Assembly (NCBI RefSeq): GCF_000262245.1
Contig: NZ_AJSX01000034.1
Span: forward strand, 48,883 to 112,882
Direction of reading: 5' to 3'
DNA length: 64,000 nt
Source of the DNA: Pasteurella bettyae CCUG 2042
GTDB taxonomy: Bacteria; Pseudomonadota; Gammaproteobacteria; Enterobacterales; Pasteurellaceae
Shown piece after piece: positions 49,694 to 59,105 of this stretch; within the stretch, counting starts at the first letter, position 1; each line of letters starts with the position of its first letter. The translations under genes and the position numbers were made by a program. Below the pieces are notes generated by a model, which was given only the letters and a program-made list of their open reading frames with translations, was not told where the DNA came from and made no database searches.

Positions 49694-49714
49694 GGCTATT
49701 TATTTGATAGATAA

Positions 49715-50383
49715 TTAATCATCACTAGCGAAGCCTAATAATTGTAATAGGCTTAAGAATAGATTATAAATTGAAACGAATAAACTGGTAGTTGCTCGAA
49801 TATAGTTAGTTTCACCGCCATGAATGATATTGCTAGTTTCAAATAGAATCGCTGCACTTGAGAAAATGACAAATAATGCACTTAGTGCTAACTGTAATGC
49901 TGGCGTTTGGAAAAAGAAACTTGCTACCATTCCTAATAATAACACGATAAATAATGCAAAAATCATACCTGAAAGGAATGACATATCTTTGCGTGTTGTT
50001 AATACATAAGCAGAGCAGGCGAAAAATACTGCGGCAGTACCTGCTAATGCAAGTGCTACAGTTTCACTTAATCCAGCGCCTATGTAACGATTAAGAATTG
50101 GGCCTAAGGTGTAACCTAAAAATCCAGTAAATGCAAAAGTAGATAAAATCCCCCAGCCACTATTTGCTGTTGCATTGGTGAGGAATAATAAACCATAGAA
50201 ACCCACCAATGTCACAATGATACCTGGATGAGGCAAACCAAGTGACATTGAAAAATAGGCTACTATTGCAGAGAATGCGAGAGTTAAACCTAATAAGAAA
50301 TAAGTATTACGCAATACTTTATGTGTACTTAATAATGAAGTTGATTGTTCGCGAGTATCAAAAACAATGCGAGAATCTGCCAT
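49715..50383 (-). CDS. yccA: BI-1 family inner-membrane protein YccA
   Basis: 222 residues from the ATG at 50383 (E. coli YccA 219), with AAGGAAGA upstream. A longer frame runs to 50671 but its extra part is the antisense of tRNA-Ser and is rejected. Seven membrane helices, with the N terminus [20 protein letters not shown] and the C-terminal [20 protein letters not shown] typical of the Bax-inhibitor-1 family. YccA modulates FtsH proteolysis in E. coli. Confidence 0.93.
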   Translation of the reverse strand: MADSRIVFDTREQSTSLLSTHKVLRNTYFLLGLTLAFSAIVAYFSMSLGLPHPGIIVTLVGFYGLLFLTNATANSGWGILSTFAFTGFLGYTLGPILNRYIGAGLSETVALALAGTAAVFFACSAYVLTTRKDMSFLSGMIFALFIVLLLGMVASFFFQTPALQLALSALFVIFSSAAILFETSNIIHGGETNYIRATTSLFVSIYNLFLSLLQLLGFASDD

Positions 50384-50580
50384 AAGAATCTTCCTTATAA
50401 AGAATGGATAATCATCAATGAATACGTTACTAATAAGTAATAATAATGTCAAAATTTTTTTAACCATAATGATAGCTAAATAGGCGAGCTGTGTAAATAA
50501 TAGTCTATTAAACAATGAAATTGTAAATAGTAGTTTACTTAACGAGATAACTATATTATATTTCACTCCGCTTAAATCAC

Positions 50581-50670
50581 GGAGGAATGGTCGAGTGGTT
50601 GAAGGCACCGGTCTTGAAAACCGGCGAGGGTTTATGCCCTCCGTGAGTTCGAATCTCACTTCCTCCGCCA
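50581..50670 (+). tRNA. tRNA-Ser(UGA)
   Basis: 90 bases. The acceptor stem GGAGGAA pairs with TTCCTCC, followed by G and an encoded CCA. The anticodon loop CTTGAAA gives anticodon TGA at 50615-50617. There is a long variable arm, as in class II serine tRNAs, and the T-loop GTTCGAATC. The accessory region starts immediately downstream of its 3' end. Confidence 0.97.
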
Positions 50671-50819
50671 TATTTAGGGGAAAAACTGTAAGTTTTAGCT
50701 ATAAAATTGATTACTTATGGCTTTTTTATTTTTTGAAAAATTATCTATATATTCATTTTTAGCAACTAATTTTGTCGTGTCTAAATAAGACTTTCACGAG
50801 CCTTCGACTTGATTTTCCA

Positions 50820-51415
50820 ACCATTAATAAATTGTTTGGAATTAAATCAGCACTGCTCTGTACCATCTCTATTGTTTCCCAATTCCAGTAACGAAATCGG
50901 TTGTAAGTAAGCACTGTACCAGTCCATTAGGTTGGCAAACGGCATAGCTGGTTTGGTATTGCCACTTGTATGTGTTACCTTCGTAGCTTTGGTGTAGCTC
51001 TTGGTAGCTATCCTGTTGAGCGATAAGTTGCAAGCCGTGGAAGACGCTGTGCCGTTCGTTGTTTTTGAACATCTGCGTATAGGCAACTTGGTCGCCATCC
51101 CACAGATATTGGATTTTCAGGCGTTGGTGCGGACATACTTTTGAAATACGTCTGCCGAGTGCCTCGTATTTATAATATCACACTTCGCCTTGTACTGTGG
51201 TAATGCTGGTCAGTTGATTACAGGCATTCAAGCGATAATAAGTGTTTTTTTGTCTGAAGCCGTCTCGAATTTCTGTTTTCTCGGTGACCCTGCCGATTTT
51301 ATCATAAGTGCAAAGAAAGTTGTCATTCTCCGTCATCAGGCGGATGAGGTTGTAAGCATTGTCGTATTCATAATGGGTAATCCCAACACCTACCCATTCG
51401 GTTGGCAGATGACGT
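50820..51415 (-). pseudogene. Orphan rhs fragment with internal deletion and nonsense codon
   Basis: On the minus strand, translation gives Rhs-core pieces matching the neighbouring rhs: THYEYDNAYNLIRLMT, YDKIGRVTEKTEIRDGF, GRRISKVCPHQRLKIQYLW, RHSVFHGLQLIAQQDSY and YQTSYAVCQPNG. The segment YDKIGRVT runs directly into KTEIRDGF; in the larger copy these are hundreds of residues apart, so an in-frame deletion between YD repeats occurred. A TGA (51178-51180) replaces the Trp of GEVWYY. After CQPNG the frame shifts and the DPxGL end is lost. It is a displaced copy left beyond the immunity gene. Confidence 0.75.
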
Positions 51416-51527
51416 AGCTGGATTATGTAATTTTAAAAGAGTGGATATCAGGTAAAATTGCCCGACCTACGTTACTAAATTTATCATTTGTACACATTAT
51501 AAAGTTTGCTTAAACAAATCTTCAAAA

Positions 51528-51929
51528 TCAGAATAAAGTATTTTCAATACTATAATCATCATGGTAAAAAATATAAATCTCTCCATTAGTGTGCATTAAA
51601 ATTGGATTGCCTGCTCCATCATCAGAAATGACATAAAGCTTTTTTAGAAAATTATCTCCTTGAGAGAACTCTTTCCAAAAAGACTTGGTTTTTTCTATAA
51701 CATTTTCATTGCCAATAATATTAGAATTACAGGATGAGCTTATTGAATAAATATCAATACCTGCACTCGCTCCGCCATATTTTTTAATAAAGAATACATA
51801 GTCTTTATTAAACAATACTCCTAAATCTTTTTGAGCAAGTACAATATCACTTTCTTTGATTGGAGTACCTTTTAAATTAGGATTTTTTTTAAAATAATAA
51901 TCTAAAGCACTTATTGTTTCTAAGTTCAT
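51528..51929 (-). CDS. SUKH (SMI1/KNR4) family immunity protein
   Basis: 133 residues from the ATG at 51929. That start is preceded by AGGAG and overlaps the rhs stop by four bases (ATGA); the longer frame to 51992 runs back inside rhs. KESDIVLAQKDLGVLFNKDYVFFIKKYGGAS and a late NGEIYIFYHDD segment fit the SMI1/KNR4 immunity superfamily, which neutralises many nuclease toxins. It should protect against the nuclease tip of the adjacent Rhs protein. It looks intact although the toxin is broken upstream of its tip. Confidence 0.8.
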   Translation of the reverse strand: MNLETISALDYYFKKNPNLKGTPIKESDIVLAQKDLGVLFNKDYVFFIKKYGGASAGIDIYSISSSCNSNIIGNENVIEKTKSFWKEFSQGDNFLKKLYVISDDGAGNPILMHTNGEIYIFYHDDYSIENTLF

Positions 51930-52300
51930 AAAATTTCTCCTCGTCTTGCTAACTCTTCTTTTGCTTGGTTGTACCAAAATTCTCTTTTCCATTGATTAAA
52001 TTCCTGCCTATTATCAATACCACCTTTATTTCCTAAGGGATGTAAATCTTTAGTGTTTGCCCTATGCCATTTATCAGGCATTGCAATTATTGGACCTTTA
52101 GAATTTTGTTTGTAATGATGAAGGATAATAGTATTACCACACTTATTTATTGGTGATTTACCAAATGGTCTAGAACTATTAGGACTATTTAAATACATCA
52201 AAGATTTTAAATCCGAGGTTTTATAATGACTCAAATTAGTATATCCCCCTACAGATAATTCTAAACCACTTGAACTTTTGAATTTAACAGAACACTCAGC
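51926..52300 (-). other. Rhs C-terminal toxin domain, LHH/HNH-type nuclease
   Basis: About 124 residues after the DPFGL delimiter. The core ILHHYKQNSKGPIIAMP followed by WHRANTKDLHPLGN and EFNQWKREFWYNQAKEELAR fits the LHH subgroup of the HNH/Endonuclease VII superfamily found as polymorphic toxin tips. The histidines are intact. The following SUKH gene overlaps it by four bases. Because of the upstream stop it is unlikely to be delivered. Confidence 0.7.
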
Positions 52301-55088
52301 CAATCCAAACGGATCTACCCAATCCTGTGGATTGCCAACATACCCAAACGGTCGTTCGCCACCTAATAACCCAATCGGATCACTCGAGATATAATTCCCA
52401 CTTTCAGGGTCATAGTATCTAAATCGGTTATAAGCCAATCCCGATTCTTCGTCGTAGTGTTGCCCAGCAAATAAAAGCTGTGGGTTGAGCGGGCTGGTTG
52501 GGTAGTAGCTATTCGGGAAACATAATCCCCACAGCGTTTGCTTTTCCTTACGCCAAACTGTTCTGCCTTTCGGGTTGAGTAGGGCAAGTACTTGTCCGTT
52601 GGGCTGGCAAACAGCATAGCTGGTTTGGTATTGCCACTTGTATGTGTTACCCTCGTAGCTTTGGTGTAGCTCTTGGTAGCTATCCTGTTGGGCGATAAGT
52701 TACCAGCCGTTAAATATACTGTGGCGTTGGCTTTCTAACTTGCCGTTTTTAAACGTCTGCGTGTAGGCAAGCTGGTCGCCGTCCCAAAGATATGTGATTT
52801 TCGGCCGTTGTTGCGGGCAAGCTTTTGATATTCTCCGTCCAAGTGCATCGTATTGATAATACCACACTTCGCCGTTGTTATTGGTAATACTGGTCAGTTT
52901 ATTGCAGGCATTCCAGCGATAGTAGGTGGTTTTTTGTCTAAAACCGTCTCGGATTTCCGTTTTCTTGGTGAGTCTGCCTGTCTTGTCGTAGGTGTAGTAA
53001 TCGTTGTTGATTCGGTTAAGTTTATGCCCTTTTTGATAAATATCCTGATGTTGAATAAGTCGTTCATCTTCTGTGGAGCCTCGCCCAAGGGTAACGCCTT
53101 GAGCTTGTTGGGTTAAGTAGCCACATTCATCATAGGCATAACGCTCTTGTTGCCCGTTTTGATTATACACGGCGGTGATTTGGTTGTTGCGGTTTAAATG
53201 GAACGTGCATTTTTCACTTTTGGCTTGGGTAGCCGTGGTATTCAGTGCTTTGTCGTATTGATAGCGTTGGCTCACCTCGGCAAAACTTGGGGCATCAATG
53301 CCGGTGGCTCGCAGTTCGTCTTTGTCAAAAAATTGCTCTGGCTCCCAATCGGCACGTTGCTGAATCAGGCAATCCATTTCATCAAAGCGTTGATTTAAGA
53401 TAAAGCCTTGATTTGAAATACGTTGGATTTCATTGCCGTTTGAGTCGTATTTGCAAAAGAGTTGCTGTTTTTGACCACTTGTCTCTTGGGCAGGCAGGTC
53501 TAATTGTACTAATTCACCGACCTGATTGTATTTAAAGATGGTAATAATAGGTGATATAGTGTTGAGATGACCGTGTTCGTCTTTAATAAAGAGCGTACGA
53601 GTGACCGTCTGGTTTTCATCGTCATAAGCGCGGTAGATTTCACCGTAGTTTTGGGTTTCTTTGATGATACGGTCTTTTAGGTCGTATTCAAAGCTTAAGT
53701 GCTGGTAAATGCTTTGAATATGGGTGACTCTGCCAATTTTATCGTAAGTGTAAAGAAAGTTGTCATCCACGGTCATCAGGCGGATGAGGTGGTAAGCATT
53801 GTCGTATTCATAATGGGTAACATTGCCTTCGCCGTCTGTGAGGGTACGAAGAGTGCCGTTTTCGTTGTAGCTATAAAGCCAGCGGTTATCGGTAAAATCG
53901 ATTTCTTCTAGCACTTGCCCGTTTTCGTTGAAGACATAGCGGTAGGTTTCGCCTTTCGGGTTGGTGACTTGGCTGAGTTTCAAACTGTCTTTGTCGTAAT
54001 CGTACTGCCAGCGGTTACCCTCTCCATCGACTTTTTCGGTCAGTAAATCAAACGCCCCGTATTTTAGCTGCCAATCCACACCGTTGGCATCGGTATAACG
54101 AATGAGATTACCGTGTCGGTCATAGTGCTGTTTTTCTTCGCTTTGGTTTGGGCGGACAATGTGTGTCAGTTTATGACTGTCATAGTCATACACGGTGGCA
54201 CGTTGGTGGCTGTCTAAAACCGTTGTTTGGTTATCCTCATACTGAAACCAAACAGGGTAGAAACCGTCAGCCCCGATACTGTGAATGACCCGACCTTTTT
54301 CATCATAGTGATAATCCACTCGGGTTTTGTCATTATCTGTCCAGAGAGTGAGATTAAATTGTTCGTCATAGTGGTAGAACAGGCGGAAGTCGAGTAGAGC
54401 ATCACTCTCAATTAATGCCCCTCGTGCATCTTGCGTATAGGTTGCCAGCACTTCGGGCTGCTGCGTATCAGTACGGATGATTTGATGTAGCCAGTCGCCT
54501 TGGTAGGTAAAGGTGAGGCTAATGCCATCAGTGTGCGAGACGGCTTCCAGCCACGAATGTTCGTTATAGTGGAACTGTATGGCATTATCGAAAGTATCTA
54601 ACCAGGCAGAAATCAGGTAACGCCCATCGGTAAGTGGTGGATAGGTTAAATCGGATTTTGATTCTATCTCTTCATCAACAATGGAATCATTTGTTTCCGG
54701 TGTTTTAATAAAATAGAACAGTTTAGAAAGCTGCGTATCACGGTTGAATAATTCCAGGTATTCACGGTGACGGATTAGGGTATATTCGGGGTGGTCTGGA
54801 TTAAATGAACCGGTACTACCTTGCGGTAAAGCAAAGCGTAAATAAGTACCTTCAAAGGTGGCAATTTTAATGTGTTGCCCATTGTCGGAGATGTCGGCAT
54901 ATTCGGAGAAATTGTCCGTCCAAAATCGTCCGCACAACCCCTCGGATTGTTGTTCATCCTTATAGCGGGACCAAGTGCGAATGAATGATAAAGGGATAGT
55001 TTGCCCAAGGGTGAAATCTACCCGTTGTTCAACGAGTTGACCGGTTAGTACATCAATAGGGTCGCCTTTTCTTTCATATGGAGACTAT
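51926..55088 (-). pseudogene. Rhs (YD-repeat) polymorphic toxin gene, 5' truncated and interrupted by one in-frame stop
   Basis: A continuous minus-strand frame from about 55084 to 51926. It begins mid-protein at YERKGDPIDVLTGQLVEQ, a typical Rhs entry segment; no start codon or N-terminal PAAR region remains because tssM sequence begins there. Then come many YD repeats (YEYDNAYHLIRL, YQYDALGRRISK). The frame is cut once by TAA at 52700-52702, where the orphan copy has a glutamine-type codon (context NGW-stop-LIAQQDSY). It then stays open through the conserved RFRYYDPESGNY, SDPIGLLGG and DPFGL delimiter to the toxin tip. A single nonsense change therefore separates core from tip. Confidence 0.85.
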
Positions 55089-57056
55089 CATGCAACTACA
55101 TATCCACTAAAAGATATGGGATTATATCAAGGTAATAACATTGGACCTTATGTGGAAAGCACTTATTTAAAACTTTTACAATTTAGATATTTACCTGCTA
55201 TCATGAATGGTTTAATGATTAAACTTGAAGATGCTCCAAATGCTAGTGAGGAAAAATTAGAAATTCTTCGAGTAATGAGGATGCTTGATGATAAAAGTGG
55301 TCGAGATAACCTTTTTGTTGAAGATTACATGCGTAAATATTGGAGTGAAATTTTTAGTGGTCAAAAAGCCTTACAAGTAAATTTACTGCAACATTTAAAT
55401 TATGCTCTTAACCATACTGATTGGTATGGAGGCCGACTAAAAGATAATGAAGAGTTAATTAAGGCATATAAACCTTATGAATTATCTATACAAACAGCTC
55501 AAAGAGAGCTTAGTCAACTGTCTATTTATGATCGTGTATATCAAAATTTGAAGATTCGTGCAAATTCAGTATTACCTTCACCATTAGATTATAGAGATGA
55601 AATTGGAGCCGGCTTTGATTCAGTATTTGTAGCTAATAACCAAGAGTATTTATTTATTCCTCGCTTTTTTACTGAGAGCGGATTAAAAAATTATTTTGTA
55701 AAACAAAAAGATCAATTGGTTGAATTTACGGCTATTGATAGCTGGGTGCTAAATCTGAAAGATAATTTAGAATATAGTGATGCAGATAAAGAAAAAATTA
55801 GTGAGAGAATTTCTGAGCAATATCTGAATGATTATATTTCTGCTTGGCGTTCTGTAATTAATAATTTAGATATTAAAAATTTTAATTCTATTGATGAGGC
55901 TATTCTTGCTTTAGAGAAAATTACAGGGGGGGAGCAAACTTTTAAGCGAGCATTACAAGTACTTGCTGAAAATACAGCTTCACCAAGCTTACCCTCTAAG
56001 GAGGGAAAAGAACTTAATAGTATACTTGAAAGTCTAGATTATCGTTTAATGAGCCAAATAGACAAGAACTTTGCGGATGAAAAATCAGTATTAGTTGAAT
56101 CAAATAATAAAGATAGTCTGTTAAATAATGTTTATCAGAAGATATCTAATTTACATCGTTACTTGCTGTCAATAAAAAATGCTCCGGTTCCAGGAAAATC
56201 AGCGTTAAAGGCTGTTCAGATAAGAATTAATCAAGAATCTACAGATCCGATTCTTGAATTACAGCAATTAGCAAAAACGATGCCTCAGCCAATGAATAGC
56301 TAGTTAGATCAGCTTGCAGATTACTCTTGGCGTTCAGTATTAAAATCTGCAATCGCTTCATTAGAAATAGAATGGAAAGAGAAGGTTGTGAATGAATTTA
56401 AGTCAAATCTTGCTGGGCGTTATCCATTTAATAAAAATGCAACCAAAGAGGTTTCATTAAGTGATTTTAGCAGATTCTTTGGACCGGGAGGAACAATAGA
56501 TAGTTTCTATGAAAATAACCTTAAAGCATTTATTGAAAATGATCTAGGTCAATCAGAAGATGATATCCCAGCATTAATTAGAGAAGATGTGCTACTTCAG
56601 CTATATCAAGCTGAGCATATTAGGGAGATCTTCTTTAGTAAAGAAAATGGTCTAGGAGTTCAATATATTATAGAGCCAGTAGATTTATCATCAAATAATC
56701 GAAGAAGTATTCTAAATTTAGATGGGCAAATAATTGATTTTTCTCACGGTAGTAAGAGGAAAGCTAATATTGTGTGGCCTAATTCTATGAGTGCAAATGT
56801 AGAAAGTAAACTAACACTTGTTTCTACACAAAATGAAAGATCTCCAAGAAGTTTAATATTTAAGGGACCTTGGCCTCAGTTACGAATGTTGAATTCAGGT
56901 AAGGTAATAACTTCAAATAATGGTTCATTTACTGTCCGTTATGACTTTAATAATGGATACGCTATATATAATATCCACATTGATGAGTCAGCAAATCCAT
57001 TTGAGCATAATGTATTTGAAAAATTCAAACTTCCAGATACTTTATTAAAATATTGA
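55078..57056 (+). pseudogene. tssM: tssM (IcmF) 3' portion of a type VI secretion system, interrupted by an amber codon
   Basis: The open frame starts without a start codon at YGDYHATTYPLKDMGLYQGN, an internal TssM segment, directly against the truncated rhs. The periplasmic IcmF domain continues (YLNDYISAWRSVINNL, ALEKITGGEQTFKRALQVL). A TAG at 56301-56303 interrupts MNS-stop-LDQLADYSWRSV, most simply from TGG (Trp). The frame then stays open through RYPFNKNATKEVSLSDFSRF, FFGPGGTIDSFYENNL and the C-terminal GPWPQLRML and NPFEHNVFEKFKLP. The N-terminal cytoplasmic and transmembrane part is gone. TssM anchors the T6SS membrane complex; this one cannot function. Confidence 0.82.
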
Positions 57057-57110
57057 AAATGAGTTACTTAAAATTTTTAAGTAACTCATTAATAATAAAT
57101 AAGGGAAAAT

Positions 57111-58400
57111 ATGTCTATATTTACCTTAACTAAAATAAATCAACTTATATCATAAACTAAAAGTATATTTGATATAACTTCTTTAAATAATAAAAAATTT
57201 ATAAATACCATAACTCAAGAGAGTCAAGCCATAAGTTTAGTAGAAAGTTTAACAAGCGGGACATCGATAAGTCGTTTGCTGTCGGTATTTAACATTCAAA
57301 GTGACCCGAGAGGTCTTCAATTTACCTTAGAAGTTCCCAATTTACCCGTCACCGCGTTAGGCGTCTTATCCTTTAAACTTACTGAAAAATACAGTGAACT
57401 ATATTGTTTAGAACTGATGTTAACGAGTCAGGATTCGGCGATAGATTTTAAAGCCGTAGTAGATAACAAAGTGATATTTAAGATTTGGCAAAATGGAGAA
57501 TTACTTCGTCAAGTAAGCGGAATGGTAGTGAGCTTTGAACAAGGAGACAGAGGTTCAAGTCAGACCTATTATGGTATGGAAGTTTACCCGGATTTATGGC
57601 GAACGACGTTAAGACGAAATTCTCGGATATTCCAACAACAAGATATAAAAAGTATTTTAAGCACATTACTGAGTGAACATGGTATTGTGGATTATGCTTT
57701 TGCCTTACGCCATGAGCATTCTATTCGAGAATTCTGTGTTCAGTACCAAGAAAGTGATTTTGCATTTATTCAGAGGCTGACGTCGGAAGAAGGTATATTT
57801 TATTATTTTGAACAAGGAGAAGGGCAGCATACGGTGGTATTTAGTGATAGTGCGGAGACATTATCAGAGAAAATAGCCTTACCATATAACATGAGCCGTA
57901 ATGCACAGTTACAAGAAAAGGTAGTGAGTTGTTTCCGGAAAAGTGAGCAGGTAAGGGCTTCAAGTGTAGAATTAAAGGATTACACGTTTAAGAATCCGAG
58001 TTGGAATGCGCAATTTAGCGAGTTAGCAACAGATATAGAGAATCAGCGCCAAAGTTATGATTACCCGGGACGTTTTAAAGATGAAGTTCAGGGGAAAGCG
58101 TTTACCCAATATCGATTAGAGAGTTTACGTCATGATGCCCATTTGGGTCATGGGGAGAGTAATGGTGCAGAGCTTCAAGTGGGTAGTTTATTATTGTTAA
58201 ACAATCATCCGGTAGAGGAAACCAATACGAGTTGGCAATTAATTCATATTATACATGAAGGTAAGCAACCGCAATCGGGAGAGGAAGAATCAGGAGAGAA
58301 AGGGACTTATTACATAAATCGTTTCGAAGTGGTACCGAGACATCAGACATGGAGACCGCTTCAACCCCTATGGTTAAGGGGAACATATCCACACTCGTAG
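57111..58400 (+). pseudogene. vgrG: vgrG 5' portion, with an early in-frame stop and a truncated 3' end
   Basis: The natural start is probably the ATG at 57111 after AAGGGAAAAT. The frame reads MSIFTLTKINQLIS then TAA (57153-57155). It continues open through TKSIFDITSLNNK, SVFNIQSDPRGLQFTLEV and the gp27-like VgrG domains: FAFIQRLTSEEGIFYYFEQG, YDYPGRFKD, FEVVPRHQTWRP. After this last motif the expected gp5 OB-fold and needle are missing and 17 unrelated codons lead to a stop. VgrG is the T6SS spike that carries effectors such as Rhs proteins. Restart at an internal codon (for example 57276) would give a headless, tailless product. Confidence 0.82.
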
Positions 58401-58477
58401 TTGGAAACATATCCAACATTGGCTCTCGTTTGTGGGAAGATATCAACGGTTTTGTCTGTTCGTGAGAACATATCAAC
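58378..58477. repeat. Four-copy short direct repeat at the vgrG break point
   Basis: Copies of a GAACATATC-mAC unit lie at 58381-58389 (GAACATATC), 58405-58413 (AAACATATC), 58436-58444 (GAAGATATC) and 58466-58474 (GAACATATC), spaced 24, 31 and 30 bases. The last two share about 20 bases including TCGTGaG/TTGTGgG ahead of the core. Multiple short terminal repeats of this sort are found at ends of IS21-like elements, but no transposase gene is present. Confidence 0.6.
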
Positions 58478-58482
58478 TCAAA

Positions 58483-58962
<480 letters not shown>

Positions 58963-59046
58963 TTACATAACCTCCATATCTTTAAAACCATTTAATTCAA
59001 GGTAAATCCCAACCAATTTTCATTTATAGTTTTTAAATTAAAAAAT

Positions 59047-59089
59047 ACCCCTTGATTGTATCGTCAATTATCGGTATCATTCAAGGGGT
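59047..59089 (-). terminator. Terminator after the P-type ATPase gene
   Basis: CCCCTTGA (59048-59055) and TCAAGGGG (59081-59088) form an 8-bp stem; on the minus strand a run of T follows it. It separates the ATPase from the CopZ-like gene. Confidence 0.7.
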
Positions 59090-59105
59090 GAATAGGAAAA
59101 ATAGT

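Noticed and set aside
50384..50671. N-terminal extension of the yccA reading frame by about 96 codons
   Set aside because: The extra part is the antisense of tRNA-Ser and its leader; the ATG at 50383 has a ribosome site and gives the family length.
51190..51417. Plus-strand open frame in the rhs remnant
   Set aside because: Its translation is the antisense of YD-repeat sequence, as are similar plus-strand frames at 52853-53116 and 53699-53911.
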